Program-made: the position numbers and the translations under genes
From: Chondrus crispus
Lineage: Eukaryota; Rhodophyta; Florideophyceae; Gigartinales; Gigartinaceae
Assembly: GCF_000350225.1 (NCBI RefSeq)
Contig: NW_005179046.1
Location: 292,945-356,944, forward strand
Direction of reading: 5' to 3'
DNA: 64,000 nt
In this document: in pieces, positions 55,667 through 64,000 of the stretch
Layout: the number at the start of each line of letters is the position of its first letter
How positions within the stretch are numbered: position 1 is the stretch's first letter
Notes under the pieces: generated by a model
Database searches by the model: none
What the model was told of the DNA's origin: nothing
What the model saw: the letters and a program-made list of their open reading frames with translations, nothing else

Positions 55667-56002
55667 ATGAGGTGCTCCATCCTGCTTCTCGTGTCCTTCG
55701 CACTTCTGTGCGCCATCATCTGCGGTACACATGTGCTAGCGGCTGCCCCACGCTTGGGCGTTCGGAAGGGCCACTCTACCGGCAGGAATGCCGAGCCGAA
55801 GCTTCTTCACAAGATTGCCATCCGTGACGACCATCACGACGACGAAGATGATGATGACGATGATGACGACTACTACGGTGATCATGATGACTATTACGAT
55901 GATCATGATGACTATTACGACGACCATGATGACTATTACGACGACCATGATGATGGCTACGACTACCATTATGGTGATGATGATGGCCCGTATGATGAGT
56001 AG
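55667..56002 (+). CDS. Secreted Asp/Tyr/His repeat protein (family member 3)
   Basis: 111 residues, no intron. The signal peptide (MRCSILLLVSFALLCAIICG) is closely similar to that of member 2 (SFALLCA shared). Pro-region 21-50 (including VRKG, shared with member 1), then IAIRDDHHDDEDDDDDDDD, then four near-identical repeats DHDDYYD and an end GDDDGPYDE. Unlike members 1 and 2 there is no Arg block; the mature part is strongly anionic with His and Tyr at regular spacing, which could bind divalent metals or be cross-linked through Tyr. That is inference from composition. TGTAAAC lies 29 bp after the stop. An overlapping longer frame (55156-55827) is a shadow. Confidence 0.8.
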   Translation: MRCSILLLVSFALLCAIICGTHVLAAAPRLGVRKGHSTGRNAEPKLLHKIAIRDDHHDDEDDDDDDDDYYGDHDDYYDDHDDYYDDHDDYYDDHDDGYDYHYGDDDGPYDE

Positions 56003-56039
56003 GGGGGGCGATGTAGACTCAGTTAGCGATTGTAAACAG

Positions 56040-57099
56040 ATCCTTCAGACATTACTTTCGGATTAGTCGTTTGGGAAAATGGATAATTTTTCACTACTGT
56101 ATATGGTCTGGAAAGACTATGTATAGCGTTATAGAAGAATACCGATGAATTGACTTACGGATATCATACATGCCCGGAGCTCCTTCGCTGTTCCGTCAAG
56201 GCCTGACGATCTAAAAAATCCGCTTTAAATAGGTTGAAACCATTCAACTTGACTATAAGAATGGAAGACCACGGCTGAAGTATTCACTTCTACCCAGAAT
56301 AATAGTCTGAAGTCTGAAGAGTCAAGGCTTAACGTACAGCGATTGCTTCTGAAAAAGGACTGTCGAGCGACTCTCACACTTTTCGGTCAATGTACGATAA
56401 TCAAACTCTTCCCTTCAGAATTTGTGGGCTGCACTTCAGTACAGTGGATCCTACGCATTAGTGCCGCCCTGTGCGAATACTCGAAAAACGGCACTGCTCT
56501 GGGGCAGCAGTGATCAGTTGGGTGAACTATTGCCCGTCCAACACTCCGTTATTATTGAAGTCTGTTCTTGTTTCCGATCCTCCCTCTCATGCCTAGCTTT
56601 CAAAAAGGCTCGTTTCGCAGACCTCAAGTGCGATAAAGCATTGGTCACATCGCACTCCACACCCAGACTCTCCAAATATCCAAACAACCTTGCCGGGGAG
56701 AGGGAGGTGACGACGGTGATGACGTCGTCTGTGACACGTGGCACGACCTGTGACTGCCAATCTTGGGCGGCACTAATCCGAGGGAGGCAGTAACAAAAGC
56801 GGCACTATTGCGCGTGCCCCCTGTACCTCGTTGGAATTGATGTGATTTCAGTACTTTAGTGTCTATCGGACCGTAAGTCCTCGTGCAGTGCAACCAGGGA
56901 ACCGCTACTAGCAAGTCGATAATACCATGTAATTAGTTGATCATACCCAGATTTGGTCATTATCACCCACGTGGATCCCGCTTCGAATAAACGGGTCCCG
57001 CTTTGACCCGCATTCCCAAAAGGGCCGTCGCAATTGCCTGAAGATGATAGTAATTTGCAATGGCATTCTATTTTCGTCTAACTGACAAATGTAGATAGT
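56040..57099. other. Intergenic region before the Harbinger element
   Basis: Frames 56422-56793 (plus) and 56645-56914 (minus) have no motif. Nothing assignable. Confidence 0.3.
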
Positions 57100-57392
57100 A
57101 GAGAAATTACGGAGTCTGGAATCTCGTACAACTTTCTGACAAAGTCAGCCCGGAAGTACAACTGTCTCATTTGTACGAGATTTGACAATTTTGTACGAGA
57201 CAGATCTGGTGTTGTGTGCAGGCAGACCTTTCGAAATTAAAAATTTCTGTCAAGAATGCACCTCGTCTCTAATTGCTCAAGTTGAAGGGGTAGCGTTCAC
57301 GCCATTACAAAGTGCGTGCATAGGTACAACCCATTCACCTTACACTCTCATCACAAACATTATACCTGAACCGCACCCATCCCTCCCAACAA

Positions 57393-58322
57393 ATGTTCAC
57401 TGTTGAAACCCCGTCCCCTACCCCTTTTGACACGGCTAGTGCGCCTGCAGATGCATCTGCCTCACTCTCTACTGTCACACCATCTCCCGCCGCAACAAAC
57501 CTTAAGCGCTTCCGCTTTTCCGATGCGGCTGACATACTTTTCCTCAAATCTATTTCTTGCAGTTCCGCTCACTCGGCTGCGTAGAGGAAGAAAGGAGCTT
57601 TGTTCGAGGAGGTGCACAAGCAGTTTTTAGGAGCGGCTCCGGCCGGTGTGCTTGCCGAAAGAGACCGCCCTTCGCAGAAGACGCTTGAAGATCGGTTTGA
57701 GACGATAGTTTCGCGGCGAAGGAAGGCAGTAAAAGAGAACGCAGCAGCGTCCGGCATAATGGAGTTTTATGCGGAGAAAGAGACGCTGCTGGACGACATC
57801 ATATTGGAGATGGATGAAAAAGCTGAGGAGGATACGGAAGAGCGCAACGAAAAATCTGAGAGGGAGAGGAAGTTGCTGGAGGCTGGAAAGAGTATTAGAA
57901 TCGCTGCATTGCGCCGTAATGGCGCCGTTGGTGATGCCGTGGATGATGCAGTAGCAAACTCCGGGGCTGGGTCATCGCGAGTGTGCCCGAGTGGGTCCGC
58001 AAGGGATTGTAGACGGCAGAGGGCGGTGTATGTCCGTGACTCTGATGATGGGAGTAACGAATTGTTGAGAAAAGATATGGCACATCGCAGGGAGGCTGAA
58101 AAGAGAAGGTTGGATATACATGGGAAGCGGCTCGATTTAGAGGAGAAGCGAGTGAGGCTATATGAGATTCGTTATAGGGAGACACAAGAGACTGAAAACC
58201 GCAGGCTAGATTTGGACAAAAAGAGAGCAGCAGTAGAGATCGAAGAACGCAAGCAGGCCATGGACGAGCGTGGAAAAATGATTGACGTCTTAGCCGCAAT
58301 GGCGAGCAAGATCGCTAAGTGA
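57393..58322 (+). pseudogene. Harbinger Myb/SANT-like accessory protein with one in-frame TAG
   Basis: ATG at 57393; RFSDAADILFLKSI begins the SANT/trihelix-like DNA-binding region. A TAG at 57582-57584 interrupts the frame, which continues ALFEEVHKQFLG, RPSQKTLEDRFETIVSRRRK and a long charged helical C-terminus (EKRRLDIHGKRLDLEEKRVR) likely to form a coiled coil. In this superfamily the protein helps bind the transposon ends and import the transposase. A start after the stop would lose part of the DNA-binding fold. Read-through, an unseen short intron or recent inactivation are possible. Confidence 0.6.
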
Positions 58323-58381
58323 AACGTGCTGCCGGCTCCGCGGACCAGCGCTCCCGAGAAATGTGGATTCGAAATCGGCTG

Positions 58382-59539
58382 CTACACACTTAGATATTCA
58401 GCGAAAGTCGGTGCAGGACAATTGAAATAGCTCCCTACTTGCCCGGCGCTCTCCGAGCATGTTTTGAAATTGAGTAGAAGAGCAGATGCTTGATAAAGCA
58501 TCGCAATAGGCGCCTTACGGACTTTGAGTAAACGAGCGTAGTCGTTGAGACTCCATATTTGTTTGAGATGCTTGTAGTTCCACTCCACACTTGCACGAAC
58601 AGCGCTCATTCTTGTATTGTAAGACGCCTGCGACTCCGTAGCGCTTCCGCTTAAACGGTCGAACGCGACTTGTAACCATGGCCTGAGCATGTATGCGGCA
58701 TCACTATAAATGTAAAACTGTCTGCCATCTAATAAAAGGCCTTGCACAGGAATTTCTATGTTGCTGTTTCTTAGCAACGTTACGTCGTGCCTACGACCAA
58801 CTTCGGGGCCGAATAGGTGGAATATGAGCCCGTCAGGTGTTGTGATCGTCTGGTATATGAGGCAGTGCATGCGCTTATGTCCGGAGTAGCAACTGCGCTG
58901 CATATGACCTCCTCCTCCTGGCCTTGCCATTCTTATTTTAGTGCAATCGCTGAAGCCCACACAACTTTCTAACGGGGCTCCAGCATCCCTTATTCGTTCA
59001 GCATATAATGCCGCACGCTGACTAAGAAGATTCGTACGTAGAGATGTTAGCAAAGATCCGTTGTTCTTCACAAAATATTCTAGTACTTCCCAGAATACTT
59101 CACTGAGAGCTGAAGCCCGCATGCCAAAGACAGTTCCCACATCTTGCCATCTGCACGATGACGCGAGACGGCGGAGCACTATACAACAGGCTGTCAAAGG
59201 TTCACAGTAGTACGAATTACGTTTTGTGCGCACCCCATTCCAACCAATGGCTGCCGCCACCTTTGGCATATCCCTGACCTGGAATCTGAATTCCCTAAGA
59301 CAAGCGTCATTTGAATAGATGTTAAAGTTGAAAGATGTCCAGGAGATCAGTCTTGGTCGCAGCTTAAGAACGCGGGTGTCTAGTCTTGCGCGACGCAGCT
59401 TCTTAGCTGCTTTCATTTGTATAGCAGCCGGGGCATCAGCTGTAATTGAGAGGATAAATCCCCGTTGTTTGCGAGCTTTGCGTCGTCTCGCAGCTCCAAG
59501 GCTGAAGTCGGACTGCCGCATGTTACATATGAAGCTCAC
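58382..59539 (-). CDS. Harbinger DDE transposase (DDE_Tnp_4 type), intact frame
   Basis: 385 residues. N-terminal basic and helical region; helix-turn-helix-like part around 110-150; catalytic core with D198 in GFSDCTKIRM, the GRRHDVTLLRNS motif at 248-259, D280 in YIYSDAAYM and E319 in SVEWNYKHLK. All three acidic residues expected for the DDE triad are present, and no stop interrupts the frame. Length fits the family (350-450 aa). It cuts and pastes the element between the 16-bp ends. Together with intact ends it could be active in trans. Confidence 0.85.
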   Translation of the reverse strand: MSFICNMRQSDFSLGAARRRKARKQRGFILSITADAPAAIQMKAAKKLRRARLDTRVLKLRPRLISWTSFNFNIYSNDACLREFRFQVRDMPKVAAAIGWNGVRTKRNSYYCEPLTACCIVLRRLASSCRWQDVGTVFGMRASALSEVFWEVLEYFVKNNGSLLTSLRTNLLSQRAALYAERIRDAGAPLESCVGFSDCTKIRMARPGGGGHMQRSCYSGHKRMHCLIYQTITTPDGLIFHLFGPEVGRRHDVTLLRNSNIEIPVQGLLLDGRQFYIYSDAAYMLRPWLQVAFDRLSGSATESQASYNTRMSAVRASVEWNYKHLKQIWSLNDYARLLKVRKAPIAMLYQASALLLNFKTCSESAGQVGSYFNCPAPTFAEYLSV

Positions 59540-59702
59540 GAGTCAGAGCGGATGGTAGGAGTGATTACTGTTGGTAATACTCACATAATTGTATTCCATA
59601 ATCAAATTACGTTCAGAAAGTTTTCGTTTCTGTTCAGCAGGACATCCCATATGATAGACGAGAATTTAAACGAGTTTTTTGTTACTCCGTAATTTCTCTA
59701 GT

Positions 59703-60294
59703 GAAACTTGTAATAAAGAGTTGTAAGCCACGCCCTTGACCTCCAAGTGTACCAATCTTTGCCAACTGCTGGTAGATTGTTACTCGCTGACATGCTGTCA
59801 GGCTGTCGGTGGTTTGCAGCGTGAACGAAATCTGCAGCAAACTTCTGAAACTATTCTGAAGAACGGGAAGATTGCTCATGAGAGAAGCAACTCAAGAAAT
59901 CGCCTGACCTATCGCTCAGTTCGCTCTTTCGCAATCGCCGGACTCCCCTGGATCTTGATTTTACTAGAAAAATACTGACAGCTTTTCGCCGTCCGACCCT
60001 GCCTACGATTCCGCAAAATATTCCAATATCATCCCTCACTCACTATCTCCCTCCACTCTCTCCGTCCCTCCCTCCGTCCCTCCCTCCGTCTCTCCCTCCG
60101 TACCTCCCTCTGTCCTTCTGTCCCTCCCTACTGCCTCGGTGTGCCTCCCCGTCTCCTTGTCTCCCCGTCTCCTCGTCTCCCCGCCTCACTCCAGGTTCTG
60201 TGAGCGAGCCCCAAACCTGCAGCCCCATCTCGCTGACCGCAACGATCCTCTTCCGATCCCTACCTGCTGCCCGTTCCCCCCGGATGTCCCCGCA
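59703..60294. other. Spacer with a polypyrimidine tract
   Basis: 60040-60190 is a CT-rich tract of imperfect CCCTCCGT/CTCCCCGT repeats on the plus strand. No gene seen between the Harbinger element and the lumazine synthase remnant. Confidence 0.5.
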
Positions 60295-60825
60295 ATGGCC
60301 TTCGTGACCCCCCTCGTGCCCATTGCAGTGAGCGCCGCGCCGCGCCCGCCCGCCCGCTCGTGCTTCCTGGGTGCGCCTCTGCAAGTGCTCTTGTGCGTGG
60401 TGCCGCGCCGCGCGCAGCCCGCATGTCGCCGTGTCGCGCCGCGCTGCTTGAACATGTTCCTCTAGTTCCCGGACTGCGAGGTCGACGAGAAGCTGCACAC
60501 CGGCGTCATCTACACCCGCTGAAACGCGGAGTTTGTCAGCGCCATGTTCAAAGACGTCAAGGATACGCTTTCCGACAACGGGCTCAAGGAGGGCAGCGTT
60601 GTGCTCATGGAGGTTCCCGGCCCGTACGAGCTGCCCATTGCCGCGCGCCTGATGTACGCGTCGCAGAAGGTCGACGCTGTCGTGTTCTTGGGCGTGTTCA
60701 TGAAGGGCGCGACGGACCACTACGAGAACATCACCAGTGCTGTGACCAACTGGCTCGTGGACTTGCAGCTCACGCTGTCCACGCCGATCTTGTTTAGCGT
60801 CCTCACGTGCAGGGTTGAGGCGTAG
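60295..60825 (+). pseudogene. ribH: 6,7-dimethyl-8-ribityllumazine synthase pseudogene with plastid-type leader
   Basis: The frame from ATG 60295 starts with a Pro/Arg/Ala-rich, transit-peptide-like leader (MAFVTPLVPIAVSAAPRPPA), meets a TAG at 60463-60465, reads FPDCEVDEKLHTGVIYTR, meets a TGA at 60520-60522 (probably TGG originally), then NAEFVSAMFKDVKD and VVLMEVPGPYELPIAARLMY, ASQKVDAVVFLGVFMKGATD and ILFSVLTC before a stop. EVPGxxELPxAA and the VxxLGVxxKGxTxHxxxI pattern identify the enzyme that condenses ArP and DHBP in riboflavin synthesis. The C-terminal helices are missing. The frame is kept through both stops, so decay is recent. Confidence 0.7.
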
Positions 60826-61151
60826 GCGGAGGCGAGGAGCAGGGGGATTAGGTGTGTAGGGTCTACTGGAGAGTAATCACAATTTTTGTGCTTACCCTAA
60901 CTGACGTCGAACTTCAGGGGTGCGATGCTCTTACTACCAAAGGCATTACCGCGTACAGACTAAAGGGCACTGGGGCAGGTTGAATCTCAAATCATGTCGT
61001 GGCTTTTTATCATGAATGACACCTCTGCACTGTGCGGAGATATCCCATATTTCGGCTTGGGGAGGGTAGAAAGGGTGATGGAGACGGGCATTTGCGGCAA
61101 TACGATGGAGGGATTGGGGTGAGCGTAGAAGAGGGCGGGAAAATGTTGGAT
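60826..61151. other. Spacer
   Basis: No feature recognised. Confidence 0.3.
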
Positions 61152-63960
61152 TCAAGGCTGGAGGTCAGAGCCCCGGTCGGGCGAGTTGTTCGTGTCTTCA
61201 TCTGAAACCCCCCAGAGATCGGACTCTTCCCTTGCGGATATGCTATCGTCTGACCCAGCCAGACTTCCGCCAGCGGAGCTGAGGTGAAGACTTGAACCGG
61301 GGCTTCCTGACATGCTCGCGGAGAGTCGTGAAATCTGCTCGTTCTCCATCTCGGCCTCTCCGTCCCACAACTCTATACGGTCCACTGCCGAGGCTGGTAG
61401 CTGAATGCGTAGATTCCAATTGCAAAACATCAGCTTCCTTGCCTTCTCATTCTTGAGTCTATTTCGCAGCTTGGTACTAATGCTCTTCATAGCCCTGAAG
61501 CTCCTCTCGACCGCAGATGAAGTCGGAGATGCAGAAAGGACACGCTGTGCCAACTGCTTGACTTCTAGGTCTCTGCAGAGGCAATTGGTCTAGTATTGAA
61601 GCAGACGACCCATGTAGAACTTCAGAGCAGCATCATTCCCTGACAGGCGAATATTTCTCCAGCTATACTGCTCTACTGAAAACGCGTTCATTACCTTGGC
61701 CTCTTTAACCTTGGCGATCAGGTCGTTCGGAAACATGGTTCTACAGTACTGCTGAATAACAGTGCCCATTCTCCCTCGATAATCAAAGGTGCCAAACTTG
61801 GCAACGTCTGCGTTGGGGTTCAAGCAATTTGCAGCCCAATGAATGTCCTGTAACAACAGGACTTTTGTTGAAGCGCTCACAGGACCGTCTCTCCCCCTCC
61901 TGTACCCACCTATAATATCTTGTGTCTTCCAGTCGGCCAATCGCAGGTTCTCGATATCTGTCTCTAAATGCATAGTGAGGGGTAGGGCGTCATTGATCCG
62001 AGAAGAGTCAGCGTCAAATTTTCGTAGGTACCGTCGGAGAACTTGAAGGACAGAGTGTGCTTCCAATACCTCAGCGAAAAACGTCTTGCACATTATAGGA
62101 AGGACGAAGTCCTCCCTTTTTTCCTTCGTGACGCTGGCACGTAGAAAAGGTTGTCTTTGAAATCTTTTTTTTGCTCGGGCGCAGTACCAATTGTAGTGCA
62201 ATGCCCCTGTTAGGCAGAGACCAAGGTCCGACGGTCCAACACAAACAACAGCAACAAAAACAACAACTGCCAACGGCACAGCGCTACGGAGTGTTCGAAG
62301 CTCCCTGTCCTCTTTAAGCGGGTTTGCGGCCCGCAGTAGCTCGGATCCCTGATAGGGGGGGGCAAAGAGAAGGGCCCAGCCCGGGATCGGTAAATGGTGG
62401 TAGAGACTTGTAAAGGCGACTGCTCGACGAGTTCGGAGGGGTGTTTAGGTAAACCTGGTCCGATGGGTCGTAAATCCAATGCTCGAAGAGCGCCTTGTAC
62501 ACCTTATACCCTTGATAAGGGCTTCGACGGGGACGTCGCAACGTAGCCCGTCGGGAAAGAAGAAAACGTAGCAGCGCTACACCTTCGTACTGCCCGATGG
62601 CAAAGTACCAACAACGGATCGGTCGCAACCAGATTCCGATGGAACCAACACTGAGAAAAGCCCCACTGGTGCACCAACACAGAAGCCCGATGGCAAATGA
62701 CGTCACGTTGCGGATCGCAATCCTACAAGGTGGGACCAACTCAAGATTAAGGGAAATTAGGATAGGGAAGTAAAGGAAAATTGATAAGGAAAAAGGGGAA
62801 CCCCGAGCGCAAAGGATAAAGTAATCTGTAGTTAAAGGGAATGTCTTGTAAAAGACGGACTTCAACCAAGGCGATATCAGACTCTGGCAACTCCGGTTCG
62901 ATTGGGAAATAAAGGGAAAAGGGATGGGACCCCCGAGCGCTGAAGGATGCCGTAGGCTTAGGTAAAAGGGAGCGTCTTGGTAGGGACGGACTTCGACCAA
63001 GGCGACATTCAACTCCGACAACTCGGGTTACCTTTACTGACTTGGTCGTCAGAGGGCTAAGGTATATATCGCCCCGCCGGAGCCACTACAGTAGCTCTCG
63101 GCGCTAGATCCTAGATCTAATCTAATGTTAAATAACTAATATGCAACTAATTAAAATTAATAATTAAAATAATAAAGTGAAATGATTTCCACTCTTGCTT
63201 GTCATACCCCATCATTTTCATTTCTTTTCACCCCCCTTTTCAGGTGCGTATTGCACTACACCAATCACCTTCAGGAGAGCCGGGCGTGCACGAATAAAAG
63301 AGTTCAATACTCGTTCAGCGGGTGCGAATTCCGTGGCGGACATTTGCTCCACCATTAACGCAGTGCGATGCAGCGCTCGTACTTTGCGCATGTGCATTTC
63401 AATTCGAGTCATTTGCTCAGAATTGGGAGAGCTTCCTCTCATCTCCTCCTCCTTACGACGCAAACCCACGATCACCAGGCCATTGCACTCTTGTATACAC
63501 TCAATTAGCCGGGCCTTCAGCTTCTTATGACTATCCACCATAGTGACGACATGCGAAACCTTATCAATGACGGTCGCCATCCAGCCAAGCTCTGACACGT
63601 TTTCGAGAAGAAGATCGGCCACATGGCTCTGATCATTCACGCTAAAGCTTCCCTGGTTGCGGCTGGCAAACTGCTCCCTCGTGTTAATACATGACTGTGT
63701 ATTGTCACTAGTGATAGCATGCACCTTGTCACCAATTTTGTACGATGCGAGCGTCTTTTCGACTATTTCTAAATAATCCGCAGCTCCCAACTTCTGTGAC
63801 CCATAGTATTTTGTCCCAATCATAAAAGGAAGTTTCTCTATTCCGTCCATTCCAGAGTCAACTTTTAACATAATGTTTATGACAGATTGTCTTGTGACAT
63901 TCTCCCAACCATCAAACATCACTGTAGCAAACCCCCCCAGCTCAGAGCTTCATGGATGCA
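61152..63960 (-). mobile_element. hAT transposase gene, split by an R1 insertion; runs toward the window edge
   Basis: Read leftwards. 63218-63922 encodes the RNase H-like core start (VMFDGWENVTRQSVINIMLK, AITSDNTQSCINTREQF, VNDQSHVADLLLENV), typical of hAT proteins with a DUF659-type region. After the R1 insertion the protein resumes (62190-61590: LLLQDIHWAANCLNPN, FPNDLIAKVKEAKVMNAFSV). A TAG at 61590-61592 follows; the same frame continues into the C-terminal dimerisation region (ASPTSSAVERSFRAMKSIST, NRLKNEKARKLMF). So the gene has at least two lesions (insertion and stop), and the reading frames on the two sides of the insertion also differ. The N-terminal BED finger would lie beyond 64000. 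Confidence 0.7.
62192..63260 (+). repeat. R1 repeat copy 4 (LTR-like), inserted in the hAT gene
   Basis: 1069 bp from TGTAGTGCAAT to its exact complement ATTGCACTACA, flanked by CCAAT on both sides (62187-62191 and 63261-63265). Closest to R1 copy 3; part of the 3' half is tandemly duplicated (about 62750-62890 against 62905-63030). Contains a GGTATATATCGCC box near 63060. Fossil; younger than the hAT gene it splits. Confidence 0.75.
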
Positions 63961-64000
63961 TCTTTTAACGTGCCCCTGTGTGTCGTCGTAGCAGTTGTTT

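Larger units (their letters stand above)
57100..59699. mobile_element. PIF/Harbinger DNA transposon, nearly complete
   Basis: 2.6 kb bounded by a perfect 16-bp inverted repeat AGAGAAATTACGGAGT (57100-57115 and 59684-59699), flanked by AGT on both sides, a 3-bp duplication as expected for the superfamily. It contains the two usual genes: a Myb/SANT-like protein (plus) and a DDE transposase (minus), converging. The transposase frame is intact; the Myb-like frame has one in-frame stop. Confidence 0.85.

Noticed and set aside
55156-55827. 223-codon plus frame overlapping the start of family member 3
   Set aside because: It lacks a motif, runs through the TATA box and out of phase with the conserved signal peptide.
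55736-55969. Minus-strand Val/Ile-rich frame opposite family member 3
   Set aside because: Reverse complement of GAT/GAC repeats always gives hydrophobic Val/Ile; not a membrane protein.
60040-60190. CT-rich tract as a telomere- or minisatellite-type array
   Set aside because: Units are irregular in length and sequence; treated as a low-complexity polypyrimidine tract.
1-64000. CRISPR arrays, tRNA, rRNA, bacterial operons or origins
   Set aside because: None recognised: no regular spacer-repeat structure, no cloverleaf, no rRNA motifs; introns, TATA boxes and eukaryotic element families argue for nuclear DNA.

Overview
This window looks like a gene-poor, transposon-rich stretch of a eukaryotic nuclear genome. 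Fragments of plastid-type genes (a one-helix LHC/HLIP-like protein and a lumazine synthase behind a transit-peptide-like leader), few recognisable introns, GC-rich old host genes and AT-rich spacers suggest a photosynthetic protist. A red alga (florideophyte-like) is my best guess. This is inference from protein families; I found no rRNA, tRNA or organelle marker that would settle it.

Layout. (1) 0.5-10.8 kb is a graveyard of host-gene fragments: the C-terminus of serine hydroxymethyltransferase, both halves of a TMEM62-like metallophosphoesterase on opposite strands about 7.5 kb apart, an SNF2/Rad16-like scrap, a GST-like gene with an in-frame stop, an HLIP-like gene, a UTP6-like C-terminus and an MFSD5-like transporter with two stops. 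Among them sits one long uninterrupted, unrecognised 742-codon ORF (3410-5638, minus). (2) 11.2-14.5 kb is a broken Ty3/gypsy (chromovirus-like) pol. (3) 17.9-36 kb is nested repeats. Three families (called R1, R2, R3 here) have TG...CA ends and roughly 5-bp flanking duplications, so they look like solo LTRs. They are inserted into one another and mixed with DDE, Tc1, gag-pro and copia relics. R3 copies carry an array of perfect hairpins. (4) 34.2-42.8 kb is one Ty1/copia element with an R1 copy in its leader and a pogo-like element in its 3' LTR. (5) 43-46 kb holds foldback repeats and a MULE-like scrap. (6) 46.4-56 kb is the most distinctive part: three same-strand genes for small secreted proteins (47126, 50784, 55667). 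Each has a near-identical signal peptide, a short pro-region, a conserved [VI]RDD junction and then a wildly different, highly charged mature region. Each has a TATA box 110-142 bp before the ATG and an identical 17-bp motif 644-727 bp before it. (7) 57.1-59.7 kb is a nearly complete PIF/Harbinger element. (8) 60.3-60.8 kb is a lumazine synthase pseudogene. (9) 61.2-64 kb is a hAT transposase split by an R1 copy with a clean 5-bp duplication.

How it works together: almost everything except the secreted-protein cluster (and possibly the 742-aa ORF) is mobile or dead. The cluster has shared promoter architecture and a constant leader with a diversified mature part. That resembles secreted peptide families such as antimicrobial prepropeptides or acidic matrix proteins, and I consider it the best candidate for something undescribed.
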